Under the pieces are notes generated by a model. The model searched no databases, was not told the DNA's origin, and saw nothing but the letters and a program-made list of their open reading frames with translations. A program made the translations under genes and the position numbers. 64,000 nucleotides of DNA, taken from assembly GCA_040255675.1 (NCBI GenBank), contig JBDZVM010000007.1, forward strand, positions 1 through 64,000, written 5' to 3'. Of the stretch, positions 8,451-17,814 are shown piece by piece (within the stretch, counting starts at the first letter, position 1; each line of letters opens with the position of its first letter). The DNA comes from JBDZVM01 sp040255675. GTDB lineage: Bacteria; Actinomycetota; Actinomycetes; Acidothermales; Acidothermaceae.

Positions 8451-10073
8451 ATGAAGCGTACGGTTGCATCCATCGCGGCGACCTTGGTTACCGCTCTTTG
8501 TGTCGCACCGGCGGCGGCGACGCCGTCAGCGACGCTCGCTTTGACGCCGTCCGAACTGTCGGCCCTTCTTCCTCGGCACTCGGCAGTTGTCACCGTGATG
8601 AAGCGCGCGGCTGACTACTATCGGCCGACGTACGCGGTCACGACCCTGAAGCCGAAGAACGGGTGGTCGTGGGCGACGTACGCACAAGGCGTTCACGTGC
8701 TGTATCGGCAAGACGGCGACACGAAGTACCTAAGTGACGGGCTCACGTGGGGGCGAACCAACAACTGGGGAATCACCACGGCCGAGACCAACCCCGATCC
8801 GATGAAAGCCGGCCAGACCTACTACGACTTGCGGGCGCTCGATTCAAGCGCCTCTCTCACGGCGATGGACGCCGCCATGACTCGGGATTTAGCGAGTCTG
8901 CCGGTCACCCAATACGACTGGATAGACGCGCTATTCATGGGACTGCCGAACTGGACACGCTGGTCCGCTCGTACAAGCAATATCGCCTACCTCGACAAGA
9001 TGGACGCGCTCTACACGTGGACTCGCGACAAAGGCGCCACGAGCAAACGATGCGCGGGCGCGACGCTGCCGCAGGCCGGGCTGTACGACACGGCCGAGCG
9101 CCTTTGGTATCGCGATTGCACGTTCGTCGGCAAGAAAGACGCGAACGGCAAGAAAATCTTTTGGGCGCGCGGAAATGGTTGGGTGATCGCCGCGATGGCT
9201 CAGGTTCTGCAGACAATTCCGCCCGGCGATCCCCGTGGCGCAAAATACGCCGACATGCTTAGGGACATGGCGAGTCGACTCGCCGCGCTCCAAGGCAGTG
9301 ACGGCCTCTGGCGCTCGAGCCTGGTCGATACAGCGCTTTACCCGCAGCCTGAGACAAGCGGCACGGCCCTCATCACGTACGCGCTCGCGTACGGCATTCG
9401 TGCCGGATTACTCGACGCCTCGACGTACTTACCCGTCGTCTCCAAAGCCTGGGCCGGACTCACAAGTATCGCCTTGAAGTCGAGCGGCTTCGTCACGAGT
9501 TGCCAGGGACCAGGCGTGGGCCCCAATCGCCCCTACACCGCGTCGGCGCCGAGAACAGCCCGGACGTCGACATCCTCCGGCACCGTCAACACCGACTCAC
9601 CACCGTTTTGCGTCGGCGCCTTCCTGCTCGCGGGCAGCGAGATCGCCCAGCTCACGAGCAGCCCATCGACCGGAAAACCGGTGACCTCCACGGCGCAGCA
9701 AGTAGGCAACGAAGCACGCCGGATAAACGACGGCAACGTGACGACCCGCTGGTCCGCGGAAAAGTTCCCGCAATCAGTAACGATCGACCTCGGTGCGGTC
9801 TACGCGCTCAGTAACGCGATGGTCGTACCGTACCTCGATCGCGCGTACCGCTACCGCATCCAGATCTCGACCGACAAGGTGAACTGGAAAACGGTTGTCG
9901 ACCGGACGACGAACACCAGCAAGGGGACTCGCCTCGACGATTTTTCCGCCGGAACGGTGAATGCGCGCTACGCACGCTTGACGGTCACCGGCGTCTATGG
10001 CACGAGCACCACGTGGGTCAGCATCCAAGAGTTCGCCGTCTACGACCGGTTCAGCCCACAGCCGATCGCGTAG
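8451..10073 (+). CDS. Secreted GH105 unsaturated rhamnogalacturonyl/glucuronyl hydrolase with C-terminal F5/8-type carbohydrate-binding domain
   Basis: From ATG 8451 the product is 540 residues. Residues 1-25 form a Sec signal peptide ending near VAPAAA. The (alpha/alpha)6 barrel of glycoside hydrolase family 105 follows (about 40-405), with YDWIDALFMGLPNW (the catalytic Asp region) and IFWARGNGWVIAAM, both diagnostic of YteR/YesR-like enzymes that remove unsaturated uronic residues from pectin or similar lyase products. Residues about 425-535 form a discoidin-like (F5/8 type C) domain: STAQQVGNEARRINDGNVTTRWS, IDLGAVYALS, YARLTVTG. It acts outside the cell on plant polysaccharide, which fits the neighbouring arabinose uptake genes (arabinan side chains). 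An upstream in-frame start at 8412 is rejected because it would bury the signal peptide. Confidence 0.88.
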   Translation: MKRTVASIAATLVTALCVAPAAATPSATLALTPSELSALLPRHSAVVTVMKRAADYYRPTYAVTTLKPKNGWSWATYAQGVHVLYRQDGDTKYLSDGLTWGRTNNWGITTAETNPDPMKAGQTYYDLRALDSSASLTAMDAAMTRDLASLPVTQYDWIDALFMGLPNWTRWSARTSNIAYLDKMDALYTWTRDKGATSKRCAGATLPQAGLYDTAERLWYRDCTFVGKKDANGKKIFWARGNGWVIAAMAQVLQTIPPGDPRGAKYADMLRDMASRLAALQGSDGLWRSSLVDTALYPQPETSGTALITYALAYGIRAGLLDASTYLPVVSKAWAGLTSIALKSSGFVTSCQGPGVGPNRPYTASAPRTARTSTSSGTVNTDSPPFCVGAFLLAGSEIAQLTSSPSTGKPVTSTAQQVGNEARRINDGNVTTRWSAEKFPQSVTIDLGAVYALSNAMVVPYLDRAYRYRIQISTDKVNWKTVVDRTTNTSKGTRLDDFSAGTVNARYARLTVTGVYGTSTTWVSIQEFAVYDRFSPQPIA

Positions 10074-10087
10074 CCGCAGTGACAGCA

Positions 10088-11530
10088 TCATCGTCGACGC
10101 TGCCGTTGCCACGGCGCGGCGGGCAACGGCAGCGTCGGAGGTTCAAGAAATGCCGGGGCAGAATCGAAATCGAGCATGTCCCAAGGCGCCACCGCCGCCG
10201 CGTCGCGTTTCGTCAGGGGTGGCAAGTTCCACTTCTCCTCGATGAGCTTCAACGTTGACGTGTGGTCGAAAATGGTCGACGACACGTAATCGGCTTTGGC
10301 ATACGGCGAAACCAGGACGGCGGGCACCCGGAAGCCGAGGCGATCGTAGCGGCCCGCGGCGGAGTCGAGCTGTCGGGCGGTCGACCACAGCCGGGTGTGC
10401 TTCAACAACCACCGCCAGGGCCCGGTGGTGTCGAGCACGCTGTGCGGCCCGACGTCGTCCGGCTCAACGGCGGTGGGTGGCGGCACGTGATCGTAATAAC
10501 CGCCGTGCTCGTCGTAGAACCAGATCAGCACGGTGCTCGACCAATCCTTCCCCCGCATGACGGCGTCGATGACGCTCGCCGCGAACCCCTCGCCGATCTG
10601 GATGTTTTGTGGGTTTTCCTCCGAACACGATGTGAAATCCGGATCGACGATGCTGACCGACGGTAGCGTGCCGGCAGCGGCGTCCTCGAAGAAATGGCGG
10701 ATATGCCGAATGTGGCCGAGCGTGCGAAACAAGCCGAGCGGATAGAGGTTCGACGTGCAGTCGATTTCACCGCGAACTCGCTGGTTGATGAAAGGTAGAA
10801 GTTGACCCGCGCCGAGCTTCAGGCCGCGCAAGAGGCGTAATACCCCGCCGCCGGCTAACCTCTTCCGAATTAGCCGCTGGTGGCGAACGTGATGGTAGTT
10901 CTTCCACGAGATGCCGTAGCGGTTGAGCAGATCGAAAATCGTTCCGGTGCGCGGGTAGTCCATGACGCTAGCGATCATGTCGTCAATAAGACCGTTCGCC
11001 GTGGCGGCTATCAGGAATCGGCGGTTTGGAAAGATTGGACCAAGACACGAGCAAAACCACCGGTCGGCAAGCGGGAAAGTGCACGCTAAACCCGCATAGA
11101 AAGGTAGGTCGGTCGTCGCGGTCCAGTGCCCCATGCCTAACGTCGGGTCGGCGTCCGGTGTGACCTCTTCGATGCTCGTGACGAAACCGTCGTTTCGGCC
11201 ATCTCCAAATTGGAGGTGGCACGAACGCCAGCTTTGCGACGGCACCTCGGGCGTTTGCGTCGTGTTGGCGAAATGAAAGGCTTCGACCGGCGTACCGTCG
11301 CGTCGCTTGTTCACCGGCGGCGGGTTTGGCAACCCATCGCCTCGCCCGAGGGTGCCGAGGTAGTTGTCGAACGAGTGATTTTCCATCATGAGGAGCACGA
11401 CGTGACGTATCTGAGGTAATCGATCCGTGCCGGGCGGCAACGTCGGGTCGGGAAGGTCGGAAAGATCGCGGGCGGCGTCGCGGTGCCGGAGCCGCCTGCG
11501 ACCAGATACTCGATCAAGCCGCTGGTGCAT
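10088..11530 (-). CDS. Phosphoesterase family protein (phospholipase C / acid phosphatase-like)
   Basis: The 480-residue protein belongs to the alkaline-phosphatase-fold phosphoesterase family that includes bacterial non-haemolytic phospholipases C. The opening HVVLLMMENHSFDNYLGTL carries the metal/nucleophile region, WFYDEHGGYYDHVPPP holds metal ligands, and RVPAVLVSPYAK is a typical late motif. Unlike secreted relatives it shows no clear signal peptide; the first 30 residues are basic and the true start may be internal. Substrates could be phospholipids or small phosphodiesters. The gene is tail to tail with GH105, 14 bases apart, and a strong hairpin (10095-10137) lies within its last codons. 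Confidence 0.85.
   Translation of the reverse strand: MHQRLDRVSGRRRLRHRDAARDLSDLPDPTLPPGTDRLPQIRHVVLLMMENHSFDNYLGTLGRGDGLPNPPPVNKRRDGTPVEAFHFANTTQTPEVPSQSWRSCHLQFGDGRNDGFVTSIEEVTPDADPTLGMGHWTATTDLPFYAGLACTFPLADRWFCSCLGPIFPNRRFLIAATANGLIDDMIASVMDYPRTGTIFDLLNRYGISWKNYHHVRHQRLIRKRLAGGGVLRLLRGLKLGAGQLLPFINQRVRGEIDCTSNLYPLGLFRTLGHIRHIRHFFEDAAAGTLPSVSIVDPDFTSCSEENPQNIQIGEGFAASVIDAVMRGKDWSSTVLIWFYDEHGGYYDHVPPPTAVEPDDVGPHSVLDTTGPWRWLLKHTRLWSTARQLDSAAGRYDRLGFRVPAVLVSPYAKADYVSSTIFDHTSTLKLIEEKWNLPPLTKRDAAAVAPWDMLDFDSAPAFLEPPTLPLPAAPWQRQRRR
10095..10137. terminator. Hairpin overlapping the end of the phosphoesterase gene
   Basis: A perfect 16-bp stem (10095-10110 with 10122-10137) and an 11-base loop lie between convergent genes and inside the last codons of the minus-strand gene. 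No T-run follows. It could slow or end transcription from either side. Confidence 0.5.
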
Positions 11531-11701
11531 AATCGCATCGTCGCACGGTTCGTGCGTCAGGTGCGGTTGCGCGGCCCGAGCGCAGGCTTTGATCAGGAAT
11601 CGAGAAGCGCCGAGGCCTCGGCTCGCCTTAGCCTTTCTTACGCGTCAACGGCACCGCGCCGAGCGTCGAACAACGAGACCGAGCAGTGAAAGGCGATCAC
11701 C

Positions 11702-12151
11702 ATGCCCGCGAAGAGTTCCAAGACCGGGCCGGACGGCTTCAGCGCCGAGGAGCGCGCCGCGATGAAGCAACGCGCCGCCGAACTGCGCGCCGAAGGCAAG
11801 AAGGGCGCGAAGAAAGCCGACGGGCTGCAAGCTGTGCTCGACTGCATCGCCGCGATGGCGCCGGCAGATCGTGGGCTCGCCGAGCGCGTGCACATGGTTG
11901 TGACGACGACCGCGCCTGACCTGTCGCCGAAGACCTGGTACGGAATGCCCGCCTACGCGAACGCCGACGGCAAGGTCGTCGTGTTCTTCCAAGATTCTGG
12001 CAAGTTCAAGTACCGGTATTCGACGCTCGGCTTCCAAGAGGCGGCCAACCTCGACGACGGCGACCTGTGGCCGGTGTCGTACGCGCTGATCGATTGGACG
12101 CCCGCCGTCGAAAAGAAGGTGGTTGAACTGGTGAAGGCTGCCATCTCCTGA
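11702..12151 (+). CDS. DUF1801 / YdhG-like domain protein
   Basis: A 149-residue soluble protein. The N-terminal third is basic and helical (AEERAAMKQRAAELRAEGKKGAKK), and the rest matches the DUF1801/YdhG fold, with LAERVHMVVTTTAPDLSPKTWYGMPAYANADGKVVVFFQD and KYRYSTLGFQ. Members of this fold have been linked to iron binding in Bacillus (Fra) and are otherwise uncharacterised. The gene is followed 28 bases later by the TIGR03086-type gene on the same strand and may be co-transcribed with it. I cannot assign a process. Confidence 0.8.
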   Translation: MPAKSSKTGPDGFSAEERAAMKQRAAELRAEGKKGAKKADGLQAVLDCIAAMAPADRGLAERVHMVVTTTAPDLSPKTWYGMPAYANADGKVVVFFQDSGKFKYRYSTLGFQEAANLDDGDLWPVSYALIDWTPAVEKKVVELVKAAIS

Positions 12152-12179
12152 TGCCTTAGCCGCCCGCCATCATGGTGCT

Positions 12180-12752
12180 ATGACATGGACACCTGACGTC
12201 GCATTCCTCGAGGGCCTCGACTTCTTCAGCGGAATCGTGAGATCGATCGGCGCGCAAGACTGGTCGCGGCCGTCGCCTTGCCCAGGCTGGACCGCGATCG
12301 ACGTGCTCGGCCACATCGGCGTCGGCATCGACGCGGGCACGACGCTGCTGCGAGGAGAGCGGCTGGAGTGGAATCCGATCGATCCACCAGGTCAAATGGT
12401 TGCCGGCGATCCGGCGCGGTGGTGGGCGGCGACGGCCGAGTCGGCAAGAGAAGCCGTGCGTCTCGCTGATTTGGCGAAGGAAATAGATTCGCCACGAGGC
12501 AAGCGCTCGATCGCCGAGGGCCTGACGTTCCCCGCTATCGATTTGTTCGTGCACGGTTGGGATCTCGCGCGTAGCGCCGGCCGCGACGTCGAAATTCCGG
12601 ACGACGCGATCGAATTCGCTCATCGCGCACTCGACGTGGCGCCGGCCGAACAGCTGCGGAACGAGCGAGTCTTCAAAGCCGCGGTTGACGTGCCGGCCAA
12701 TGCGACGGCGACGGAAAACTTCATAGCGTGGACGGGCCGCAACCCGATATAA
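12180..12752 (+). CDS. TIGR03086 / maleylpyruvate isomerase family (mycothiol-dependent-like) protein
   Basis: 190 residues with the four-helix DinB/MDMPI fold. The signature is PSPCPGWTAIDVLGHIGVGIDAG (residues about 30-50), where the His of the helix is a metal ligand, followed by a second ligand region IDLFVHGWDLARSAG near 120. Proteins of this group are abundant in actinobacteria and are thought to use mycothiol or bind metal; most have no proven substrate. Residues HGWDLA are typical of TIGR03086. The ATG at 12180 is preferred by alignment with the family start. Confidence 0.85.
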   Translation: MTWTPDVAFLEGLDFFSGIVRSIGAQDWSRPSPCPGWTAIDVLGHIGVGIDAGTTLLRGERLEWNPIDPPGQMVAGDPARWWAATAESAREAVRLADLAKEIDSPRGKRSIAEGLTFPAIDLFVHGWDLARSAGRDVEIPDDAIEFAHRALDVAPAEQLRNERVFKAAVDVPANATATENFIAWTGRNPI

Positions 12753-12913
12753 CCTCGCGAGAATCTCGCAACCGTCTTCGCGCGGATCTCATCATCGCGA
12801 GAGGCGAGCACGCCCGAACGTTAGTCGATAGAAGACGGGCCTATCGCATCGCGTTTGTTCGGCGTAGCGTCCGATGTACCGTCGAATATCGTTCGAGGAA
12901 CGGGGTGTACGAA

Positions 12914-13228
12914 ATGCGCGCAAGGCATCTTCTGGCCGCTACGGCATGTGCTCTGGCCATCACAGGAGCGACCGCGGGTACCGCTTTCGCGGGGGAGGTC
13001 ACCGGCCCTCCCGGCACCCCGGGAGTGCCGAATTCCGGATCCGGCGTGCGCACCGGGGCGCCGGCGCATGCCAACTCGATCTGCGCATACAACGGTTTGA
13101 ATGACATGATCGTGGGTCAAGGACCGATCAACAGCATCGTGCAAACGCCCCACAACCAAGGTTCGCCCGGAGACGCGGGTCACGGAACGTGTGCGGGTGG
13201 AACGAATCCAGAAAACCCGCCGGGCTGA
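12914..13228 (+). CDS. Small secreted protein of unknown function
   Basis: From ATG 12914 this encodes 104 residues: an N-terminal signal peptide (RARHLLAATACALAITGATA, cleavage after TAFA) followed by a Gly/Pro/Asn-rich mature chain of about 75 residues with two Cys, one in NSICAYNGLND and one in GHGTCAGG. The spacing suggests one disulfide. I recognise no family. Related small secreted proteins with a SICAYSGLND-like core occur in actinobacteria, but their role is unknown. GTG at 12905 is an alternative start. Confidence 0.6.
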   Translation: MRARHLLAATACALAITGATAGTAFAGEVTGPPGTPGVPNSGSGVRTGAPAHANSICAYNGLNDMIVGQGPINSIVQTPHNQGSPGDAGHGTCAGGTNPENPPG

Positions 13229-13393
13229 AATGGCACGACGCCAGATCCCGAGTGCGGTCGTTCATTCACAGCCCGATACGCCTCGGCGACGTCGCCTTGG
13301 GAGTAAAGTCACATCGAACGTCGTACGGGATTGAATCTCATCTCTACACACGACGTCGATGAGTGTCGAGAAGCAGGGCGGGCACCGGCGCGA

Positions 13394-14134
13394 ATGACGA
13401 GCACACCGACCGACACGCACGGTCGCACGCATCGCCTCGAACTCGCCGACCAAACGCTGCGCGAGTGGGACGCCGTCGTGCTGCACCTGACCGACGACTC
13501 GGTCGTGCTCGACAGGTCGGCGTTCTACCCGGGCGGTGGCGGGCAACCACCCGACCATGGTGTGTTGTTGTGGGGTGGCGTGCAGACGCGCGTCGTCGGC
13601 GTCCGGAAAAACGACGACCTCGAATTGATCGCGGCGCAAGGCGATCCGCTGCCGCCGGTTGGCACGTCCGTTCGGGGTGCGATCGAAGACGAACGGCGGA
13701 CGGCGCTCATGCGCACGCACTCCGGCCTGCACCTGCTTTCAGGTGTTGTCTTCCGCGATTTCGGCGCGCTCGTCACGGGTGGCAACATGGAGCCACTCGA
13801 AGCACGAATGGATTTCAATCTCCCGGAAGTGCCGGCAGGATTTCGCGAACAAATCGAGGAAGCGTGTGCCGTCGAAATCGCGGCCGATAGGCGCATCAAC
13901 GTCCGAGTGCTTTCCCGCCGACAAGCATTGGAAATACCCGACATCATCCGCACGGCCACGAATCTGTTACCGGCCGACCTTGAAGAGGTGCGCATCGTCG
14001 ACATCGTTGGTCTCGACACGCAAGCCGATGGCGGCACGCATGTGGCGTCGACTGCCGACATCGGCGCGATAGAAGTAGTGAAGATAGAGAATAAGGGCAA
14101 GGGTTTTCGCCGCTTACGGGTGCGCATGCATTGA
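13394..14134 (+). CDS. Alanyl-tRNA editing protein (AlaX family)
   Basis: From ATG 13394 the protein is 246 residues and matches free-standing editing domains that hydrolyse Ser or Gly wrongly attached to tRNA-Ala. It has the FYPGGGGQPPDHG loop near 44-56, the zinc motif HSGLH (residues 109-113) and the second motif DGGTHVAST (about 212-220). In AlaRS the latter is usually CxGTH; here the Cys position is Asp, which also occurs in some AlaX proteins. The length fits the AlaX-M/L class. A TTG start at 13331 would add 21 unconserved residues and is rejected. Confidence 0.88.
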   Translation: MTSTPTDTHGRTHRLELADQTLREWDAVVLHLTDDSVVLDRSAFYPGGGGQPPDHGVLLWGGVQTRVVGVRKNDDLELIAAQGDPLPPVGTSVRGAIEDERRTALMRTHSGLHLLSGVVFRDFGALVTGGNMEPLEARMDFNLPEVPAGFREQIEEACAVEIAADRRINVRVLSRRQALEIPDIIRTATNLLPADLEEVRIVDIVGLDTQADGGTHVASTADIGAIEVVKIENKGKGFRRLRVRMH

Positions 14135-14243
14135 AAGACTCGTGCGGCCAAGCCCGTCGAGCATGGGGTCGTGCGCCAAACGAGTCTGCTAGCGGAAAAC
14201 GTGGCGACGAGTGCCGCCCCGACTGCATAGCATCGGTTTCGTC

Positions 14244-17200
14244 ATGAGCGTCAACGAGCTGACCTCCACCGCTGTAAACGCGCCTCGACCCACACCGTCA
14301 CGAGGCACGGCCGCCCGCCACATCACACTCACCCGCTTGCGCGGAACGCTCACCTGGTGGTGTGTCGCGGCGGCCGCCATTGCGGCGATCGGGTACGCCA
14401 TCGGCACGGTCGTGGCTGGCAGGCTGGCGGTACGGCCGACGGGGTCGCTGCTGCAGGTGCTCGCGCTGTGCGTCGTTGGCGGCGCCGCCCTCGACACCGC
14501 CGCTCGCGCGGCATGGGCCGGTGTGGTCGATCGGGCCGAGGGCCGGCTGCGCGGCGACTTGTTGTCGGCCGCGCTGAGCCAACCGCTGTCGGCGCTGTCG
14601 GAAACCGCGGTCGGCGAAATCCTCGACCGAATCGACGACGACACCCACGAACTAGGCACGCTGGTGCGCCGGATGGCGTGGGACCTCGTCCGCACGCTCT
14701 TACGCACCGTGCCGATGTGGGTGGTGGCCGGCCTCGCCTGGTGGCCCGCCTGGGCGCTCTTTCCTTTCACAGCTGGCTTAACCGCGCTTGTCGTGCGCCG
14801 ACCGGCGGCGGAGGTGTCGCGGCGCAAAGTCGCCGAGGAGGTCGCTTGGACCGACCACGCCGCGGTCATGGAAGAAGGGATTGCCGCCCGCGACGACCTG
14901 CGTTCAAGCCTCGGCCAGGCCTACCTCATCCGCCGATGCGCAGAACTCTCAGCGGCGGTACACACGCGGGTCGGCGCGACGTGTCGCGCCGCGGCGAGCC
15001 TCGGCCGTCGCGCGGGCCTCGTGCTGCACGGTTTGCTGGCGGCGACCGCAGTCGCGGGGATCGTACTCGCCACCCATGGCCGGCTGTCGACGTCCGCGCT
15101 CGTGACGCTGTTCCTCGTCACGACGTCGTTCGTCGGGCAGATCGACCAGGTCGCAAGGCACATGCCCGAGTTGCAAGAAGGTCTGGGTGCGCTGACTCGA
15201 CTTCGGTCGATGATGGCCGTGCCCGCCGAGCCGGCCGGAGGTGTCGCCGTCCCTCACGGTGCAGTCGGAATCAATGTCCGCAATTTGCGCTTCGCCTACC
15301 CGCACGGCACGTTCGAGCTGCGCGACATCAACCTCGACGTACCGGCGGGCACGACGGTGGCACTGGTCGGGCGCACGGGATCCGGCAAGTCGACACTCGC
15401 CGCCTTGTTGTCGCGCGCGGTCGAGCCACCGCCGGCCACCGTGTTCGTCGGTGGTGTCGACGTCACGACCATCGACCTGCGGCAGCTGCGCGCCGCGATT
15501 GGCGTCGTCACCCAACGCACCGAACTCCTGGCCGGCACGCTGGCCGACAACATCACCCTGTTCGCCGACATCCCACGCACGACCGTCGAGCGGGCGACCG
15601 AGGAACTGGGTCTCGCCTTGTGGGTCGCCGGCTTGCCGGACGGTCTCGACACCGTTCTAGGCCCTGGCGGCACCAGCCTGTCCGCGGGCGAGGAACAACT
15701 GGTCGCGTTCGCGCGCCTGCTGGTTCGTGACGTGCAGGTCGTCGTCCTCGACGAGGCAACCGCCCGGATGGACCCGGTCACGGAAGCGCGGGTCGTTGGT
15801 GCCGCTGAGCGCCTGCTTACCGGGCGAACGGGAGTGTTGATCGCGCATCGGCTTTCGACGACCGCGCGCGCCGACACCGTCGCCGTCCTCGCGAGCGGCC
15901 GGATCGTGCAGCAGGGCGACCGCGCAACGCTGGCCGAGATCGCCGGACCGTTTCGTGACCTGCTCGCCGCCGCCGGCGTTGAAACTGAAACACCAAACGG
16001 GGCCGTTGCACGCTCCATGACCGCGACCCCGCGGCGTATTGGCGACGTCCCCCCAGAACGCGAACCGGGTCCCGGCCCGGGACTCGCGCGCAGCACCGTC
16101 TCGATGCTGCGCATCCACCGACGGTGGGGGCTCGCGGGCGCCGGCCTGTTCCTAATCTCGGCGGTGACCGGCGCGTGGGGCACCGTTACCGGCTGGATCT
16201 GGGGTCACTTGGTCGCCGACCTGCACGCCGGGCGCAGCGTGACAATGTTGACCGGCGCGCTGGTGGCGGCGTTGCTGGTTGCCCCGGTCGCCTTGTCGGT
16301 CGCGTTCAAGGTCTATCCGCAGTGGTGGTCGGCCGTGATGCTGCGGGTACGGCACGCGGTGCTGCGCGGGCAAACGATGCAACACCGGCTGCCGCGCACA
16401 CCCGCGGGTGAGGTCGTCGCCCGTGCGATGGATGCCGACCGGTTCGCCCGATACGCCGACCGCTGGGTCGACTTCATCAACGGCATCGCCATCGTCGGCG
16501 TCACCATGGCCGTCGGCCGGAACGTGCTCGCGGGCGGCGTGCTCGTCGTCGTCATGGTCGTCTCGGCGCTGGCGTCGACGGTCGGCACGCCGATCGCGGG
16601 CCGGTCGGCGGCGGCGTCGTCGACGGCTCGGGCCGGGTTCGGCCGTGCGCTCGTGTCGGCGTTGGACGCGGCGCGCACGGTGAAACTCGCCGCGGCGACG
16701 GAGGCGGTGCACCGGCATCTGCGACGCGTCGACGCCGGGCGCGTCGACGCCGCCGTCCGCGAGCACCGGGTGCAGGCGGTGCTCGACGGCGTCCCGATCG
16801 TGATGGTGCAGTGCGGCGTCGTGGCGGGCTGGTTGATCTACTTTCTCGGCGGCTGGGGACTCGCGACGGCGCTGCTGGTGACGACGGCGGTCAACGGGTT
16901 CGACTGGTTCGGCCGGGTCGCGGGCTCGGTGATCACCGAGGCGCCTGGCGTTCGGGCGTGGAAGGACGCGACGTCGCGGCTCGCCGGCGGTGTCGACCTC
17001 ATGGCGGTGCCCGCGGATGTCGACCTCGTGCGGGGTGAAGCGCCGACGCCGCTGCTGCCGCCGCGCACGCCACTGCGGGAGCTGTCGGTCGTCGACCTGA
17101 CCGCGGTGCATCCCGACGGCACGATCGGGGTCGAACGGGTGACGCTTTCGGTTCGCGCGGGCGAGTCGGTGCTGCTGCTCGGCCCGGTCGGGTCTGGAAA

Positions 17201-17753
17201 GTCGTCACTGCTCGCCGCCCTGGCGGGGCTCGTTCACCACATCGGGCACGTGCGATGGAACGGCATCGACGTCGAAGACCCGCAGGTGTTCCTGCGGCCC
17301 GGTCAGGTCGCTTACGTCGGTCAAGTGCCGCGGGTGATGTCGGGAACGTTCGCCGACAATGTGATGCTCGACCATCTACGCGCGCTCGATGACGCGGTCG
17401 CCGACGCGCGACTGACGTCTGACATCGCCGAAGCCGGTGGGCTTGACGCGGTGGTCGGGCACCGGGGCGTGCGGCTGTCGGGTGGCCAGGTGCAGCGGCT
17501 GGCATTCGCCCGCGCGCTCGCGACCGAAGCCGAGCTAGTGCTTGCCGACGACGTGTCGAGCGCGCTCGACGCCGCCACCGAAGTCGAACTGTGGGACGCG
17601 TTGCGCGCGCGTGGCACGACCGTGATCGCGTCGACGTCGAAGCAGTCGGCGCTTCGGCAGGCGGATCGAGTTCTCGTACTGGCCGAGGGCCGCGTCGTGG
17701 CGAACGGGCCCTGGTCGCAGCTCGCAACCGACTGGCAACACCTGGCGGGCTGA
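14244..17753 (+). CDS. Giant fused ABC exporter (TMD-NBD-TMD-NBD)
   Basis: 1169 residues from ATG 14244 (a GTG at 14211 is possible). It is a full exporter in one chain: a six-helix membrane domain (about 25-320), NBD1 with Walker A GRTGSGKST near 376, signature LSAGEEQ and Walker B VVVLDEAT, then a second membrane domain (about 610-880) and NBD2 with Walker A GPVGSGKSS near 980, signature LSGGQVQRLAFARAL and Walker B ELVLADDVSSALD. NBD1's signature LSAGEEQ departs from LSGGQ, and NBD2 has Asp in place of the catalytic Glu after Walker B (ADDVSS), so the ATP sites are asymmetric. Most bacterial relatives are two half-transporters. Export of lipids, drugs or a peptide is likely; the substrate is unknown. 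Confidence 0.9.
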   Translation: MSVNELTSTAVNAPRPTPSRGTAARHITLTRLRGTLTWWCVAAAAIAAIGYAIGTVVAGRLAVRPTGSLLQVLALCVVGGAALDTAARAAWAGVVDRAEGRLRGDLLSAALSQPLSALSETAVGEILDRIDDDTHELGTLVRRMAWDLVRTLLRTVPMWVVAGLAWWPAWALFPFTAGLTALVVRRPAAEVSRRKVAEEVAWTDHAAVMEEGIAARDDLRSSLGQAYLIRRCAELSAAVHTRVGATCRAAASLGRRAGLVLHGLLAATAVAGIVLATHGRLSTSALVTLFLVTTSFVGQIDQVARHMPELQEGLGALTRLRSMMAVPAEPAGGVAVPHGAVGINVRNLRFAYPHGTFELRDINLDVPAGTTVALVGRTGSGKSTLAALLSRAVEPPPATVFVGGVDVTTIDLRQLRAAIGVVTQRTELLAGTLADNITLFADIPRTTVERATEELGLALWVAGLPDGLDTVLGPGGTSLSAGEEQLVAFARLLVRDVQVVVLDEATARMDPVTEARVVGAAERLLTGRTGVLIAHRLSTTARADTVAVLASGRIVQQGDRATLAEIAGPFRDLLAAAGVETETPNGAVARSMTATPRRIGDVPPEREPGPGPGLARSTVSMLRIHRRWGLAGAGLFLISAVTGAWGTVTGWIWGHLVADLHAGRSVTMLTGALVAALLVAPVALSVAFKVYPQWWSAVMLRVRHAVLRGQTMQHRLPRTPAGEVVARAMDADRFARYADRWVDFINGIAIVGVTMAVGRNVLAGGVLVVVMVVSALASTVGTPIAGRSAAASSTARAGFGRALVSALDAARTVKLAAATEAVHRHLRRVDAGRVDAAVREHRVQAVLDGVPIVMVQCGVVAGWLIYFLGGWGLATALLVTTAVNGFDWFGRVAGSVITEAPGVRAWKDATSRLAGGVDLMAVPADVDLVRGEAPTPLLPPRTPLRELSVVDLTAVHPDGTIGVERVTLSVRAGESVLLLGPVGSGKSSLLAALAGLVHHIGHVRWNGIDVEDPQVFLRPGQVAYVGQVPRVMSGTFADNVMLDHLRALDDAVADARLTSDIAEAGGLDAVVGHRGVRLSGGQVQRLAFARALATEAELVLADDVSSALDAATEVELWDALRARGTTVIASTSKQSALRQADRVLVLAEGRVVANGPWSQLATDWQHLAG

Positions 17754-17757
17754 GCGG

Positions 17758-17786
17758 AAATGGAGAGGATTTGGTCCTCTCCATTT
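17758..17786. terminator. Bidirectional terminator between convergent genes
   Basis: AAATGGAGAGGA, a 5-base loop TTTGG, and TCCTCTCCATTT form a perfect 12-bp stem 5 bases past the fused ABC exporter stop. It lies 29 bases past the stop of the minus-strand membrane protein. The A and T runs at the stem base give U-rich 3' ends in both directions. Confidence 0.75.
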
Positions 17787-17814
17787 TCCCTCCGAGACAA
17801 CTGCCACCCGGCTA

